In this document: one piece after another, positions 9,467 through 18,421 of the stretch
How positions within the stretch are numbered: the first letter of the stretch is position 1
Layout: each line of letters begins with the position of its first letter
Source: Nonlabens dokdonensis
GTDB lineage: Bacteria; Bacteroidota; Bacteroidia; Flavobacteriales; Flavobacteriaceae
Assembly: GCF_002162835.1 (NCBI RefSeq)
Contig: NZ_MAAX01000210.1
Span: 4,601-51,473, forward strand
Length of the DNA stretch: 46,873 nt
Reading direction: 5' to 3'
Made by a program: the position numbers and the translations under genes
Notes under the pieces: model-generated
The model's database searches: none
Seen by the model: only the letters and a program-made list of their open reading frames with translations
Told to the model about the DNA's origin: nothing

Positions 9467-10402
9467 ATGAGTAATTCAAACTATGCAGGAATTCCAGATG
9501 AATATGCTGGAATCGATAATGCATCAATCGTTTTAATTCCAGTTCCTTATGATGGAACAAGCACCTGGCAAAAAGGCGCAGATAAAGGACCAGAAGCTTT
9601 TCTAGACGCCAGTGCAAATATGGAATTATACGATATTGAAACGGATACAGAAGTGTATCATCATGGAGTCTTTCTTGCAAATCCTGTTACAGAAAATAGC
9701 TCGCCAGAAGCAATGGTAGATGCCGTTCACGCAACTGCTAAAAAGTATATCAAGAAAAATAAGTTTGTAACCCTTTTCGGTGGAGAACATTCTATTTCTA
9801 TCGGAAGCATACGCGCCTTTAACGATATGTATGAAAATCTAAGTGTTTTACAAATAGACGCTCATGCAGACTTAAGAAAAGAATACGATGGTAGTAGTTG
9901 TAATCACGCCTGCGCCGTTTATGAAGCAAGTCAGAAAACAAACCTAGTGCAGGTAGGAATACGCTCTATGGATAGTATAGAAGTAGGTATTAATGATGAC
10001 GATAAAATATTTTCTGCACATGAAATGGTTCAAGATGACTACTGGCAAGAGAAAGCTACTGAAGCACTTACAGAAAATGTATTTATTACCATCGATTTAG
10101 ATGCTTTTGACCCATCGATATGTCCATCTACGGGCACGCCTGAACCTGGTGGGCTCTTCTGGTATGAAACATTAGATTTCTTAAAAATGGTATTTGCAGA
10201 GAAGAACGTGGTAGGTTTTGACATTGTTGAATTATGTCCTAATCCATCAGAGAAATCATCAGATTTTCTTGCTGCAAAACTATATTATAAAATGCTGAGC
10301 TATAAATTTAAAGACATTGCTCTAGAAGGAGAAGATGGTTATGAAGCAAATAATGCTTTTACCAAATCTGGATTAAAAAAAATGAAAAACATAGAAGATT
10401 AA
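9467..10402 (+). CDS. speB: Agmatinase / arginase-family ureohydrolase
   Basis: FGGEHSISIGS, QIDAHADLR, ITIDLDAFDPSICPSTGTPEPGG metal-binding motifs. Confidence 0.93.
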   Translation: MSNSNYAGIPDEYAGIDNASIVLIPVPYDGTSTWQKGADKGPEAFLDASANMELYDIETDTEVYHHGVFLANPVTENSSPEAMVDAVHATAKKYIKKNKFVTLFGGEHSISIGSIRAFNDMYENLSVLQIDAHADLRKEYDGSSCNHACAVYEASQKTNLVQVGIRSMDSIEVGINDDDKIFSAHEMVQDDYWQEKATEALTENVFITIDLDAFDPSICPSTGTPEPGGLFWYETLDFLKMVFAEKNVVGFDIVELCPNPSEKSSDFLAAKLYYKMLSYKFKDIALEGEDGYEANNAFTKSGLKKMKNIED

Positions 10403-10416
10403 TCTTCAAAAACATC

Positions 10417-11385
10417 ATGGGAAAACCTATTACTGATTTTATAGAAAACTACTTCTTACACTTTAACAGCGCTGCACTAGTAGACGCTGCAAAAGGTTAT
10501 GAAGCACAATTAAACCAAGGCTCTAAAATGCTAGTTTCACTTGCTGGAGCAATGAGTACTGCAGAGATTGGAAAGATTTTTGGCGAGATGATTCGTCAGG
10601 ATAAAGTACATATCATTTCTTGTACAGGTGCCAACCTAGAAGAAGACTTGATGAATCTAGTAGCGCACAGCCACTATAAGAGAGTGCCTAATTATCGCGA
10701 CTTAACACCGCAAGACGAATGGGATTTACTAGAAAAAGGACTCAACCGTGTAACCGACACATGTATTCCAGAAGAAGAGGCTTTTAGAAGATTACAAGAA
10801 CACATCGTAAAAATATGGAAAGATGCAGAGGCAAAAGGCGAGCGTTATTTCCCGCATGAATATATGTACAAACTACTTTTAAGTGGTGTCCTAGAACAGT
10901 ATTATGAAATCCCTATTGAGAACTCATGGATGTATGCCGCTGCCAAAGCTAACTTACCAATCGTCGTTCCAGGCTGGGAAGACAGTACGATGGGTAATAT
11001 TTTTGCCAGTTATGTATTAAAAGGCGAGTTAAAAGCAAGTACTGTAAAAAGCGGTATCGAGTACATGACTTTCCTTGCAGACTGGTATACTGACAACTCA
11101 CAGAAAGGAATCGGTTTCTTCCAGATAGGTGGTGGAATCGCAGGAGATTTCCCTATTTGTGTAGTGCCTATGTTGTATCAAGATATGGAACGTACCGACA
11201 CGCCGTTTTGGAGTTACTTCTGTCAGATATCTGATTCAACGACCAGTTATGGAAGTTATTCTGGAGCCGTACCTAATGAAAAAATCACTTGGGGAAAACT
11301 AGATCAAGACACACCTAAATTTATTGTAGAAAGTGATGCGACCATAGTAGCACCATTGATCTTTGCTTATTTATTAGAGATGTAA
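10417..11385 (+). CDS. Deoxyhypusine synthase-family protein (possibly homospermidine synthase)
   Basis: LVSLAGAMSTAEIG, HIISCTGANLEEDL, FQIGGGIAGDFPI, NEKITWGKLD (catalytic-Lys-like WGK). Confidence 0.9.
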   Translation: MGKPITDFIENYFLHFNSAALVDAAKGYEAQLNQGSKMLVSLAGAMSTAEIGKIFGEMIRQDKVHIISCTGANLEEDLMNLVAHSHYKRVPNYRDLTPQDEWDLLEKGLNRVTDTCIPEEEAFRRLQEHIVKIWKDAEAKGERYFPHEYMYKLLLSGVLEQYYEIPIENSWMYAAAKANLPIVVPGWEDSTMGNIFASYVLKGELKASTVKSGIEYMTFLADWYTDNSQKGIGFFQIGGGIAGDFPICVVPMLYQDMERTDTPFWSYFCQISDSTTSYGSYSGAVPNEKITWGKLDQDTPKFIVESDATIVAPLIFAYLLEM

Positions 11386-11388
11386 TTT

Positions 11389-12063
11389 ATGAGAAATATT
11401 ATTTTAATCGTTAGTTTATTAGTTTCCAATTTAATCTACGCTCAATATGGTTGGACTCCTGCGGTTGTAAGTCTCAATAATGGAAAAACTTTAACAGGAG
11501 AAGCTAGCATACCTATGCAAAATAGTGGCGTAGGAAGTATTGTTAAACATAAGGAAAGAGTAAAATTCAGGTTAAAGAAAGGTTCCAAAAAAACTAAATA
11601 TGATATTTCAGAAGTATCACAAATAGTCTTTACAATCTCTTTTACAGAAAAGGTAGATGGTGAGAAAATAGAAAACACTAGAACAGCTAAATACGTACCA
11701 GTAATAAATAAAAAACGGAAAAAGAAGGTCAAAAAATGCTTTATGGAAGAAATTGTTGTGGGACCGATTTCCTTATACGGCAGAACCGTAAATGCACAAG
11801 GAGCTATCGGACCTATGAATCAAACAGGCACAAATATTCCTATGTATCATAATTATTGGATGACGCACAATGAGTTATATGTTCAAAAAGAAAATGAAGA
11901 AGCAAAATTGATTAATCAAATAAGTCTCTTTAAAGGCTTTAAAAAAAGAGCTTCTAAATATTTTGGTGACTGTCCTGCCGTAGTTGTTCAACTTGAAGAA
12001 CGTGAACTCAAAAAGAAAGATTTAAAGGAGATTGTTGAACTTTATAATTCTAATTGCGGTTAA
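11389..12063 (+). CDS. Small predicted secreted hypothetical protein
   Basis: Signal-peptide-like N-terminus MRNIILIVSLLVSNLIYAQ; begins 3 nt after the DHS-like gene. Confidence 0.7.
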   Translation: MRNIILIVSLLVSNLIYAQYGWTPAVVSLNNGKTLTGEASIPMQNSGVGSIVKHKERVKFRLKKGSKKTKYDISEVSQIVFTISFTEKVDGEKIENTRTAKYVPVINKKRKKKVKKCFMEEIVVGPISLYGRTVNAQGAIGPMNQTGTNIPMYHNYWMTHNELYVQKENEEAKLINQISLFKGFKKRASKYFGDCPAVVVQLEERELKKKDLKEIVELYNSNCG

Positions 12064-12088
12064 TTTTGATTTAATAAATATTAGGCTT

Positions 12089-12104
12089 CGCTTTCGCGAA
12101 AGCG
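12089..12104. repeat. Palindrome copy 4, intergenic
   Basis: CGCTTTCGCGAAAGCG; shares 29 nt with copy 5. Confidence 0.97.
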
Positions 12105-12116
12105 GAACAAAAATCA

Positions 12117-12157
12117 AAACCTGTAAGTTGCTCAACACATAGCGGTTTACAGGTTTT
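12117..12157 (+). terminator. Rho-independent terminator
   Basis: aaaacctgtaa ... tttacaggtttttt stem plus T tract. Confidence 0.75.
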
Positions 12158-12233
12158 TTATGCTTTAAATATTAACGTTTCAATTGTGAAATATTAATGA
12201 CTTACAATTACATTTAAATATAAGTAACACATC

Positions 12234-13769
12234 ATGAGTGATATAAATATGAGTAAGATAGACAACTTAAATCTGGAGTTTTTACAGCTTAAGGATTATG
12301 AAGAGTTGAAACATGCAATGATAGATTCTTATAGTAATCTACCAGATTCTTACTGGCGAGAAGAACAGATCAAAACGCTTATAGATAAATTCCCAGAAGG
12401 TCAAGTTGTCCTCAAAGTGAATGAAGAGATCGTAGCTTGTGCGCTTTCTATAGTGGTAAAGTATAACGATTTCAGTGGTCAGTACACTTATGAGCAAGTA
12501 ACCGGAAATTACAAGTTCACCACGCACGATGATGATGGTGATGTACTTTATGGAATTGAGGTATTTATAAAACCACAATATCGCGGTATGCGATTAGGTC
12601 GTCGTTTATATGATTACCGTAAAGAGCTGTGTGAGAATTTGAATTTAAGAGGTATTGCCTTTGGCGGTCGTATTCCTAACTATCATAATCACGCGAGTGA
12701 TATGACGCCTAAGGAGTACATTGAAAAAGTGCGCAATAAAGAGATTACAGACTCTGTCCTAAACTTTCAATTATCAAACGACTTCCATGTTTCTCGTGTT
12801 CTTAAAAACTATCTGGATGGTGATAAAGCCTCTATGGAATATGCGGTATTACTAGAATGGGATAATATTTACTATACAAAACCAGTTACAGAAACCACAG
12901 CATTAAAAAGCACGGTACGGTTAGGATTAATCCAGTGGCAAATGCGCCCTTATTCTGGTTTTGATGAGTTGATGCAACAAGTAGAATACTTTGTAGATGC
13001 GGTAGCTGCCTACAGATCTGATTTTGCTTTATTCCCGGAGTATTTTAACGCGCCTTTAATGGCTGCTTACAATAAGTTGAGTGTTAGTGATTCTATTAGA
13101 GAACTAGCAAAATATACTAAGATGATAAGAAACAAGTTTTCTGAATTATCCATTAAATATAATATCAACATTATTACAGGTTCCATGCCTGAAATTATTG
13201 ATGGACAATTGTACAATGTTGGGAATTTGTGCCGTCGCGATGGAACGATAGGACGTTATGAAAAAATACATGTGACGCCAGATGAGCAAAAAGTATGGGG
13301 ATTACAAGGTGGAAGTATGATCCAGACTTTTGACACCGATTGTGGTAAAATAGGAATCTTGATTTGCTATGACAGTGAATTCCCAGAATTGAGTCGTATT
13401 ATGGCACAAGAAGGGATGCAAATTCTTTTTGTACCATTCTTGACAGATACACAAAATGCTTATGCTCGTGTACGCCTTTGCTCTCAAGCTAGAGCGGTAG
13501 AGAATGAATGTTATGTAGCGATAGCAGGTAGCGTAGGGAATTTACCTGCGGTAGAAAACATGGATATTTCTTATGCGCAAAGTGCTGTATTCACGCCTTG
13601 TGATTTTGCTTTCCCATCAAATGGCGTTAAGGCAGAAGCTACAGCCAATACAGAAATGATTCTTGTGGCCGATGTAGATCTAGATTTATTAAAAGAACTG
13701 CACAATTACGGCGCAGTTAAGAATTTAAAAGACCGCAGGACTGATTTATATGAGGTGAGTAAAAAGTAA
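12234..13769 (+). CDS. Bifunctional GNAT acetyltransferase / carbon-nitrogen hydrolase (nitrilase superfamily)
   Basis: N-terminal GNAT (YRGMRLGRRLYDYRKEL); C-terminal nitrilase triad E (LFPEYF), K (YEKIHVTP), C (GILICYDSEFPE). Confidence 0.92.
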   Translation: MSDINMSKIDNLNLEFLQLKDYEELKHAMIDSYSNLPDSYWREEQIKTLIDKFPEGQVVLKVNEEIVACALSIVVKYNDFSGQYTYEQVTGNYKFTTHDDDGDVLYGIEVFIKPQYRGMRLGRRLYDYRKELCENLNLRGIAFGGRIPNYHNHASDMTPKEYIEKVRNKEITDSVLNFQLSNDFHVSRVLKNYLDGDKASMEYAVLLEWDNIYYTKPVTETTALKSTVRLGLIQWQMRPYSGFDELMQQVEYFVDAVAAYRSDFALFPEYFNAPLMAAYNKLSVSDSIRELAKYTKMIRNKFSELSIKYNINIITGSMPEIIDGQLYNVGNLCRRDGTIGRYEKIHVTPDEQKVWGLQGGSMIQTFDTDCGKIGILICYDSEFPELSRIMAQEGMQILFVPFLTDTQNAYARVRLCSQARAVENECYVAIAGSVGNLPAVENMDISYAQSAVFTPCDFAFPSNGVKAEATANTEMILVADVDLDLLKELHNYGAVKNLKDRRTDLYEVSKK

Positions 13770-13792
13770 GCCTTGCCTAAAATTAAAATTGT

Positions 13793-13827
13793 AAAAGGGT
13801 TTCTTATAAAGCATAAGAAACCTTTTT
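13793..13827. terminator. Terminator between convergent genes
   Basis: aaagggtttcttat-aaagc-ataagaaaccttttttt. Confidence 0.8.
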
Positions 13828-14409
13828 TTATTTAATCATAGGAATAATACTTGGATAGGTGATTTTTTTACCGCTTCGATTTGCTAAAGCGAAAATTATG
13901 GAAAAGACATAATTTATAAGGCTAATTATAAAATAAATATACACCACAGAACGCACACTTAACGGTATTAACTCTTTATTAAAAAATTGCGAGCCAACTA
14001 TAATTACAGGCAATAGATATGAAAGTAAAGTCCAAACAATCTGAAAATTAAGCAACCTCGCTCCTATTTTCTGCAAGCCTTGAATTTTATCTTTTTTAGT
14101 CATCCATAGAATTAGAGGTAAAAGAATATTCCCGATTGGAATAAATACGCCCGCTAAAACCGACAAATGAAAAAACATTAAAAACTGATGATCTTCATGC
14201 TTACCGTAATCAAGCAACTCTTCAATGTTAATATCCAGCGTTTCACAAATAAGCTGCATTGTTTTACCTCGAGGTTCATTTTCATTGTTCTCGATACGTT
14301 GAATGGTTCGTAAACTGACTTGAGATTCTGTCGCAAGCTCCTCTTGAGACATACCCTTTTTGAGACGTATTTCTTTGATTTTAGTACCTACTGGGTTCAT
14401 CTTTTTCAT
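13828..14409 (-). CDS. XRE-family regulator with C-terminal membrane domain (DUF4870/Tic20-like)
   Basis: IKEIRLKKGMSQEELATESQVSLRTIQRIENNENEPRGKTMQ helix-turn-helix followed by several hydrophobic segments. Confidence 0.85.
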   Translation of the reverse strand: MKKMNPVGTKIKEIRLKKGMSQEELATESQVSLRTIQRIENNENEPRGKTMQLICETLDINIEELLDYGKHEDHQFLMFFHLSVLAGVFIPIGNILLPLILWMTKKDKIQGLQKIGARLLNFQIVWTLLSYLLPVIIVGSQFFNKELIPLSVRSVVYIYFIISLINYVFSIIFALANRSGKKITYPSIIPMIK

Positions 14410-14532
14410 GAATTAAAATTAGTGAAACAAACCTAAGAATGAAGTCATTTGAAGAACAAATTATAGTGCAGACTTGTTTACGTCATTCTTATGACAAACA
14501 TGTCAAAACTCTGAAATACAATACCTTAAAAA

Positions 14533-15189
14533 CTACTTTAATAAAGCCTCAAAAGTTAGTATATCTATTTTCCCATCTGGGAAAAGATTGTTTTTTGATT
14601 CAAAATCTGCTAGTGCGGTACTGGTGATTTGAGCAAAAACACCGTCTAATGGAATGGCATAACCTTTAGCGACTAATAATTTTTGCGTCTCGTAAATTAG
14701 AGCACTTCTAGAACCTAATTTTTTGCTTATGGCTGATTGATCACTAAATAATTGTTTTAAAATTTGTTTAGGATCATCATCTGGAGCAGATTTTGATTTA
14801 AAATCGTTTGAATTGATCTTTTTAATTTCAGCATTAGTTAAACCTTCTGCTTTGTGAATTGCAGAGGAAACTAACTTTTTTTCTAGGTATTTGACTTTGG
14901 CTAGTTTCTGTGCATAGCCCTTTACAGCATTTTGAGTTTCTAGATTATCCTTTTCGGGAGATCGTACGTCTATATCATTTGCAGTCCACTGTAATTTCAC
15001 ATAGGTATTCAAGTCTTGAATTGCCTCTTCATAATCCCATACTGTCATTTTATCATAATAATTCAGATCCACCTCATCACTAGACTCGTAGAAATAGTTA
15101 GGTGCATGAAAACGTTCCCAGTCTTTGTAAAAATCATAGACTAAGAATCCCAGTATTAGTACTAATAAAAAAATGATGACTTGCTTCAT
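14533..15189 (-). CDS. Membrane-anchored protein with peptidoglycan-binding-like C-terminal domain
   Basis: N-terminal TM; C-terminal LIYETQKLLVAKGYAIPLDGVFAQITSTALADFESKNNLFPDGKIDILTFEALLK resembles PG_binding_1. Confidence 0.6.
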   Translation of the reverse strand: MKQVIIFLLVLILGFLVYDFYKDWERFHAPNYFYESSDEVDLNYYDKMTVWDYEEAIQDLNTYVKLQWTANDIDVRSPEKDNLETQNAVKGYAQKLAKVKYLEKKLVSSAIHKAEGLTNAEIKKINSNDFKSKSAPDDDPKQILKQLFSDQSAISKKLGSRSALIYETQKLLVAKGYAIPLDGVFAQITSTALADFESKNNLFPDGKIDILTFEALLK

Positions 15190-15246
15190 AATTACTCTCT
15201 TTGTGATGTCAAAGATAGTAATCCTAGATGAAGAATGTATTTATTT

Positions 15247-15262
15247 CGCTTTCGCGAAAGCG
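15247..15262. repeat. Palindrome copy 5, intergenic
   Basis: CGCTTTCGCGAAAGCG. Confidence 0.97.
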
Positions 15263-15276
15263 GAACAAAAATCCTA

Positions 15277-18200
15277 CTATTCTACAATGAACTTCTCGCT
15301 TTTTTGCAGTCCGTTTTGAGTCATCAACTGCACGATATAAATTCCAGAAGAGAGGTTCAAGCCTGTGTGAGTTTTAGGCTCGTTAATGATATGAAGCAAC
15401 TGACCATTCATACTAAAGACTTGTGCTTTTTCTATTGATAAATTTGTAGCGTTCCTAATTTCCAGTACAGATTCTCTATTCAAAAATTGAACGCTAACGT
15501 TTTCTAACGCTGTAGTTTCTACAGTCAAAGTAGCTATAGATTCAAAACGAATGGAAAAACGATCACTTACTTGATTCAAGATAGGCAAAGTTAAATTCAC
15601 TGGACCATCATTTAGTTTATATTCTACGCCAGTTAATTGATCGAATAAATAAATTTGTAAATTACCAGGATCGTTCTTCACACTTTCTATACCTATGGTG
15701 TAATTACCTGCATTTTCAATATTAAATCGCAAAGGAAGTACATCTGCCTTATTAAATTGTGGTAGTGCCTGTATGATATAATCCTCTTGATTGAGATACC
15801 ATCTCATCCCATCGGGCTCATCATTCTTATCTATGGCGTCAAATCCATTATCAACACCATATGTTGCTCTTGAATCATAACCCAAGCCTATGTATTTTAC
15901 GTAGGCATTAGGCTTACTAAATGAAAGAGTTATAGTAGTTCTAGAATCGCCTATTAATGCAGGGTTTGAATTTCCTGAAGCTCTATAAAAGACAGAACCT
16001 GTTGCATCGTTTTCTCTCACAAAATCTCTTTGATCATTGTTAAAAACAATATCAGCACCTGTAGTAGTGTCCATAAAGAATCCTTGTGCAACTGCGGTAT
16101 ACTGATTAGGAGCAGGTTTTGATGCAGTACCTAATCCACTTGTCAAACCACTTGTGTCTGCAGTCGCTGGTGTTCCCATCATTAAGTTTCTGGTAGCATA
16201 TCCACCTTGATACTCGTTTAATAAGTGAGAGTTATTTGTGTCAAATTGTTCATAGAAATATGCCGTGGCAGTAGTATTTGCAGCATTATCAGACAGGAAT
16301 TGATTCATATCTAGCGCACTAGGATATGGATTTCCTACTAATACAGATCCATTTGCAGTAACGGGAATAGAAATATCACCACTATTAGGTGTCCCATCAA
16401 ACAAATAATTATAGGTTCCAGTGCCTATTCCACTACCTTTCATAGTGTAACCTTCTCCAGGAAGGATAGCTCCAGAAGCTCCTATATAATTCCATGCATT
16501 ATAATCATTTCTAGCTCCATTGTAAGTGTATAGCCATCGTCCACTCAATGTAAGCGGATTATCTCCTGCTGACGGATTTGCTTCTGAAATAGGTGAAAAT
16601 AAGACAGGACCATTTCCATTTTGTAAGTACTGTAATTGCCAGTTACCAGATCTATGGACAGGACTGCTCCAGAAATTATAGTTGTATCTATTAGCAGTAC
16701 CTTGTTGTCTAGCCCTTAAAATTCCATCACCAGAATTTAAATTAGCACCAGTATGGTTTTGTATTAACTGTGACCTGCCACGTAAAATAATTCTAGCATT
16801 AGTATCGATAAAAATGCCATTTTCTACAATAGCAACTTCATCATTGTTTACACGCAGCCTAGCATTACCAAATAGCTGTATAGATCGTACACTAAAATTT
16901 CCTAGGTCTACTCTAGGTCCAGAAAGAATATATAGATCTTTACAATTATCTGTTAGATCTGGTATACTACCAGAACCCGAACCATTGAACCATGTAGTAC
17001 CATCATATATAACAACGTTATTTCTAACTATAGTAAAATAATCTCCATCATCAAAACCTACTTCAGTGATTGCAGTTGCTATGGTGCCAGATAATGAAAG
17101 TGTTTCAGGAAATTTAGGAGAACTAAAATCACTGTCGTTATCAATAATGAGCTGTAAATCATCGCATCCGTCCGGTTCTACAACACCTGTTAGATCAATT
17201 TCAAAATTGAGATTTCCACCTATGCCGTTGCTCACATTAGAAACTCTCCATTTAGTATCAAGTATAAGATTGTTGTCAACTGTATTAATTACAAATTTAG
17301 GAGTAACACCACTCTTTGTATCTCTACCCCAAAATAAATAATCACCACTACCGATGTTTGTTGGAGATGATATACGAACGATTCCCGTTCCCTGACTATC
17401 TAAATGTTGTCCGCTAGGGAAAGAAGTACCTGGTTCTCTACCTATACCAGCTACATCATGATCAAAATCACCATTTGCAGGATCATCCTGAGTGTAATAG
17501 TCAATTGCTGAAGCTATAGAAATATCATATTTTGCTGATAAATAATTGTTTACAATGATAGATTCGGTTGCGTTTAATTCTCTATTAAAATGAATGATCT
17601 CAGCTATTTCTGCATCTAGATATCTACCGTCAGCTACATTAAGTAAACCTATGGTTAATGGAGAGGAAGAATCTATAATACTTGTTGACGACTCTGAACT
17701 AGTACGTATAACCGCACCATTTCTAGATATAACACTTCTTGAAGAAGATGATCGTGCCCCATCAAATCCAAAGCTTAATAAATAATTTGTATTTGAAGAA
17801 AAACCAGAAGCATTGAACCTATTGTTTGCAGTATTTATATCTAAATTGAGAGGTGTACCATTAAAGAAAAAGGTATACGCATAATCTGAATTGAAACCAC
17901 TATATTCTCTGCGCTTTGCAACAATAGCATTGATACCACTTAAATTAGTAGGTCTTACTACTGCAAAATAATTGATAGAAGAAGTTCCATCTAAAATTGG
18001 AGCATCTGCCACCTGCATCCATTGAGAACTAGATCTATTAAAGTCTAAAGCTGGATATGAGTTAAATGAAGAGGCTGCTATATATGAAGGTTGATCAGAT
18101 ATTACAGTTTGAAAGGCATCATTACCATTTCCTGAGGTATCATTCCAAGTAGGAACAGGATCACCATTAGAAACTGCAATTGTATTGGCATCTAACCAAA

Positions 18201-18303
18201 GACCATTGATGGATGAATCACCAACTCCACCTGGACCATTTTGAGCTGTCAAACTGATTGAAAATAAGCCTAATAATACTAATATTAATCTATTCACTAT
18301 CAT
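15277..18303 (-). CDS. Large T9SS-secreted protein with LamG-like region and C-terminal sorting domain (ORF track start 18333)
   Basis: Signal peptide MIVNRLILVLLGLFSISLTAQ; C-terminus ...GIYIVQLMTQNGLQKSEKFIVE. Confidence 0.8.
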   Translation of the reverse strand: MIVNRLILVLLGLFSISLTAQNGPGGVGDSSINGLWLDANTIAVSNGDPVPTWNDTSGNGNDAFQTVISDQPSYIAASSFNSYPALDFNRSSSQWMQVADAPILDGTSSINYFAVVRPTNLSGINAIVAKRREYSGFNSDYAYTFFFNGTPLNLDINTANNRFNASGFSSNTNYLLSFGFDGARSSSSRSVISRNGAVIRTSSESSTSIIDSSSPLTIGLLNVADGRYLDAEIAEIIHFNRELNATESIIVNNYLSAKYDISIASAIDYYTQDDPANGDFDHDVAGIGREPGTSFPSGQHLDSQGTGIVRISSPTNIGSGDYLFWGRDTKSGVTPKFVINTVDNNLILDTKWRVSNVSNGIGGNLNFEIDLTGVVEPDGCDDLQLIIDNDSDFSSPKFPETLSLSGTIATAITEVGFDDGDYFTIVRNNVVIYDGTTWFNGSGSGSIPDLTDNCKDLYILSGPRVDLGNFSVRSIQLFGNARLRVNNDEVAIVENGIFIDTNARIILRGRSQLIQNHTGANLNSGDGILRARQQGTANRYNYNFWSSPVHRSGNWQLQYLQNGNGPVLFSPISEANPSAGDNPLTLSGRWLYTYNGARNDYNAWNYIGASGAILPGEGYTMKGSGIGTGTYNYLFDGTPNSGDISIPVTANGSVLVGNPYPSALDMNQFLSDNAANTTATAYFYEQFDTNNSHLLNEYQGGYATRNLMMGTPATADTSGLTSGLGTASKPAPNQYTAVAQGFFMDTTTGADIVFNNDQRDFVRENDATGSVFYRASGNSNPALIGDSRTTITLSFSKPNAYVKYIGLGYDSRATYGVDNGFDAIDKNDEPDGMRWYLNQEDYIIQALPQFNKADVLPLRFNIENAGNYTIGIESVKNDPGNLQIYLFDQLTGVEYKLNDGPVNLTLPILNQVSDRFSIRFESIATLTVETTALENVSVQFLNRESVLEIRNATNLSIEKAQVFSMNGQLLHIINEPKTHTGLNLSSGIYIVQLMTQNGLQKSEKFIVE

Positions 18304-18421
18304 TAATTTGACTGCGAAAGTAAGTAGTGACAAGGGTTTACAAAAATAAATCCATGGAAGAAATTGACAAAGACGATCAAGTGATTCTAAATTTAGATCA
18401 ATGACTTAAAATCTTATATTT

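Noticed and set aside
9441-9680. 79-aa minus-strand ORF
   Set aside because: Antisense to the start of agmatinase, which has clear family motifs.
13871-13893. ccgcttcgatttgctaaagcgaa as a decayed copy of the palindrome
   Set aside because: Only the outer CCGCTT/AAAGCG arms match; the centre is unrelated and of different length. Too weak to count.
15247-15262. Palindrome copies as Rho-independent terminators
   Set aside because: Most copies lack a following U tract, some are within CDSs or upstream of genes, and clear separate terminators exist nearby (e.g. 12117-12157).
15235-15438. 67-aa plus-strand ORF starting MYLFRFRESG
   Set aside because: N-terminus is the palindromic repeat read in frame, the remainder is antisense to the C-terminal sorting domain of the T9SS protein.
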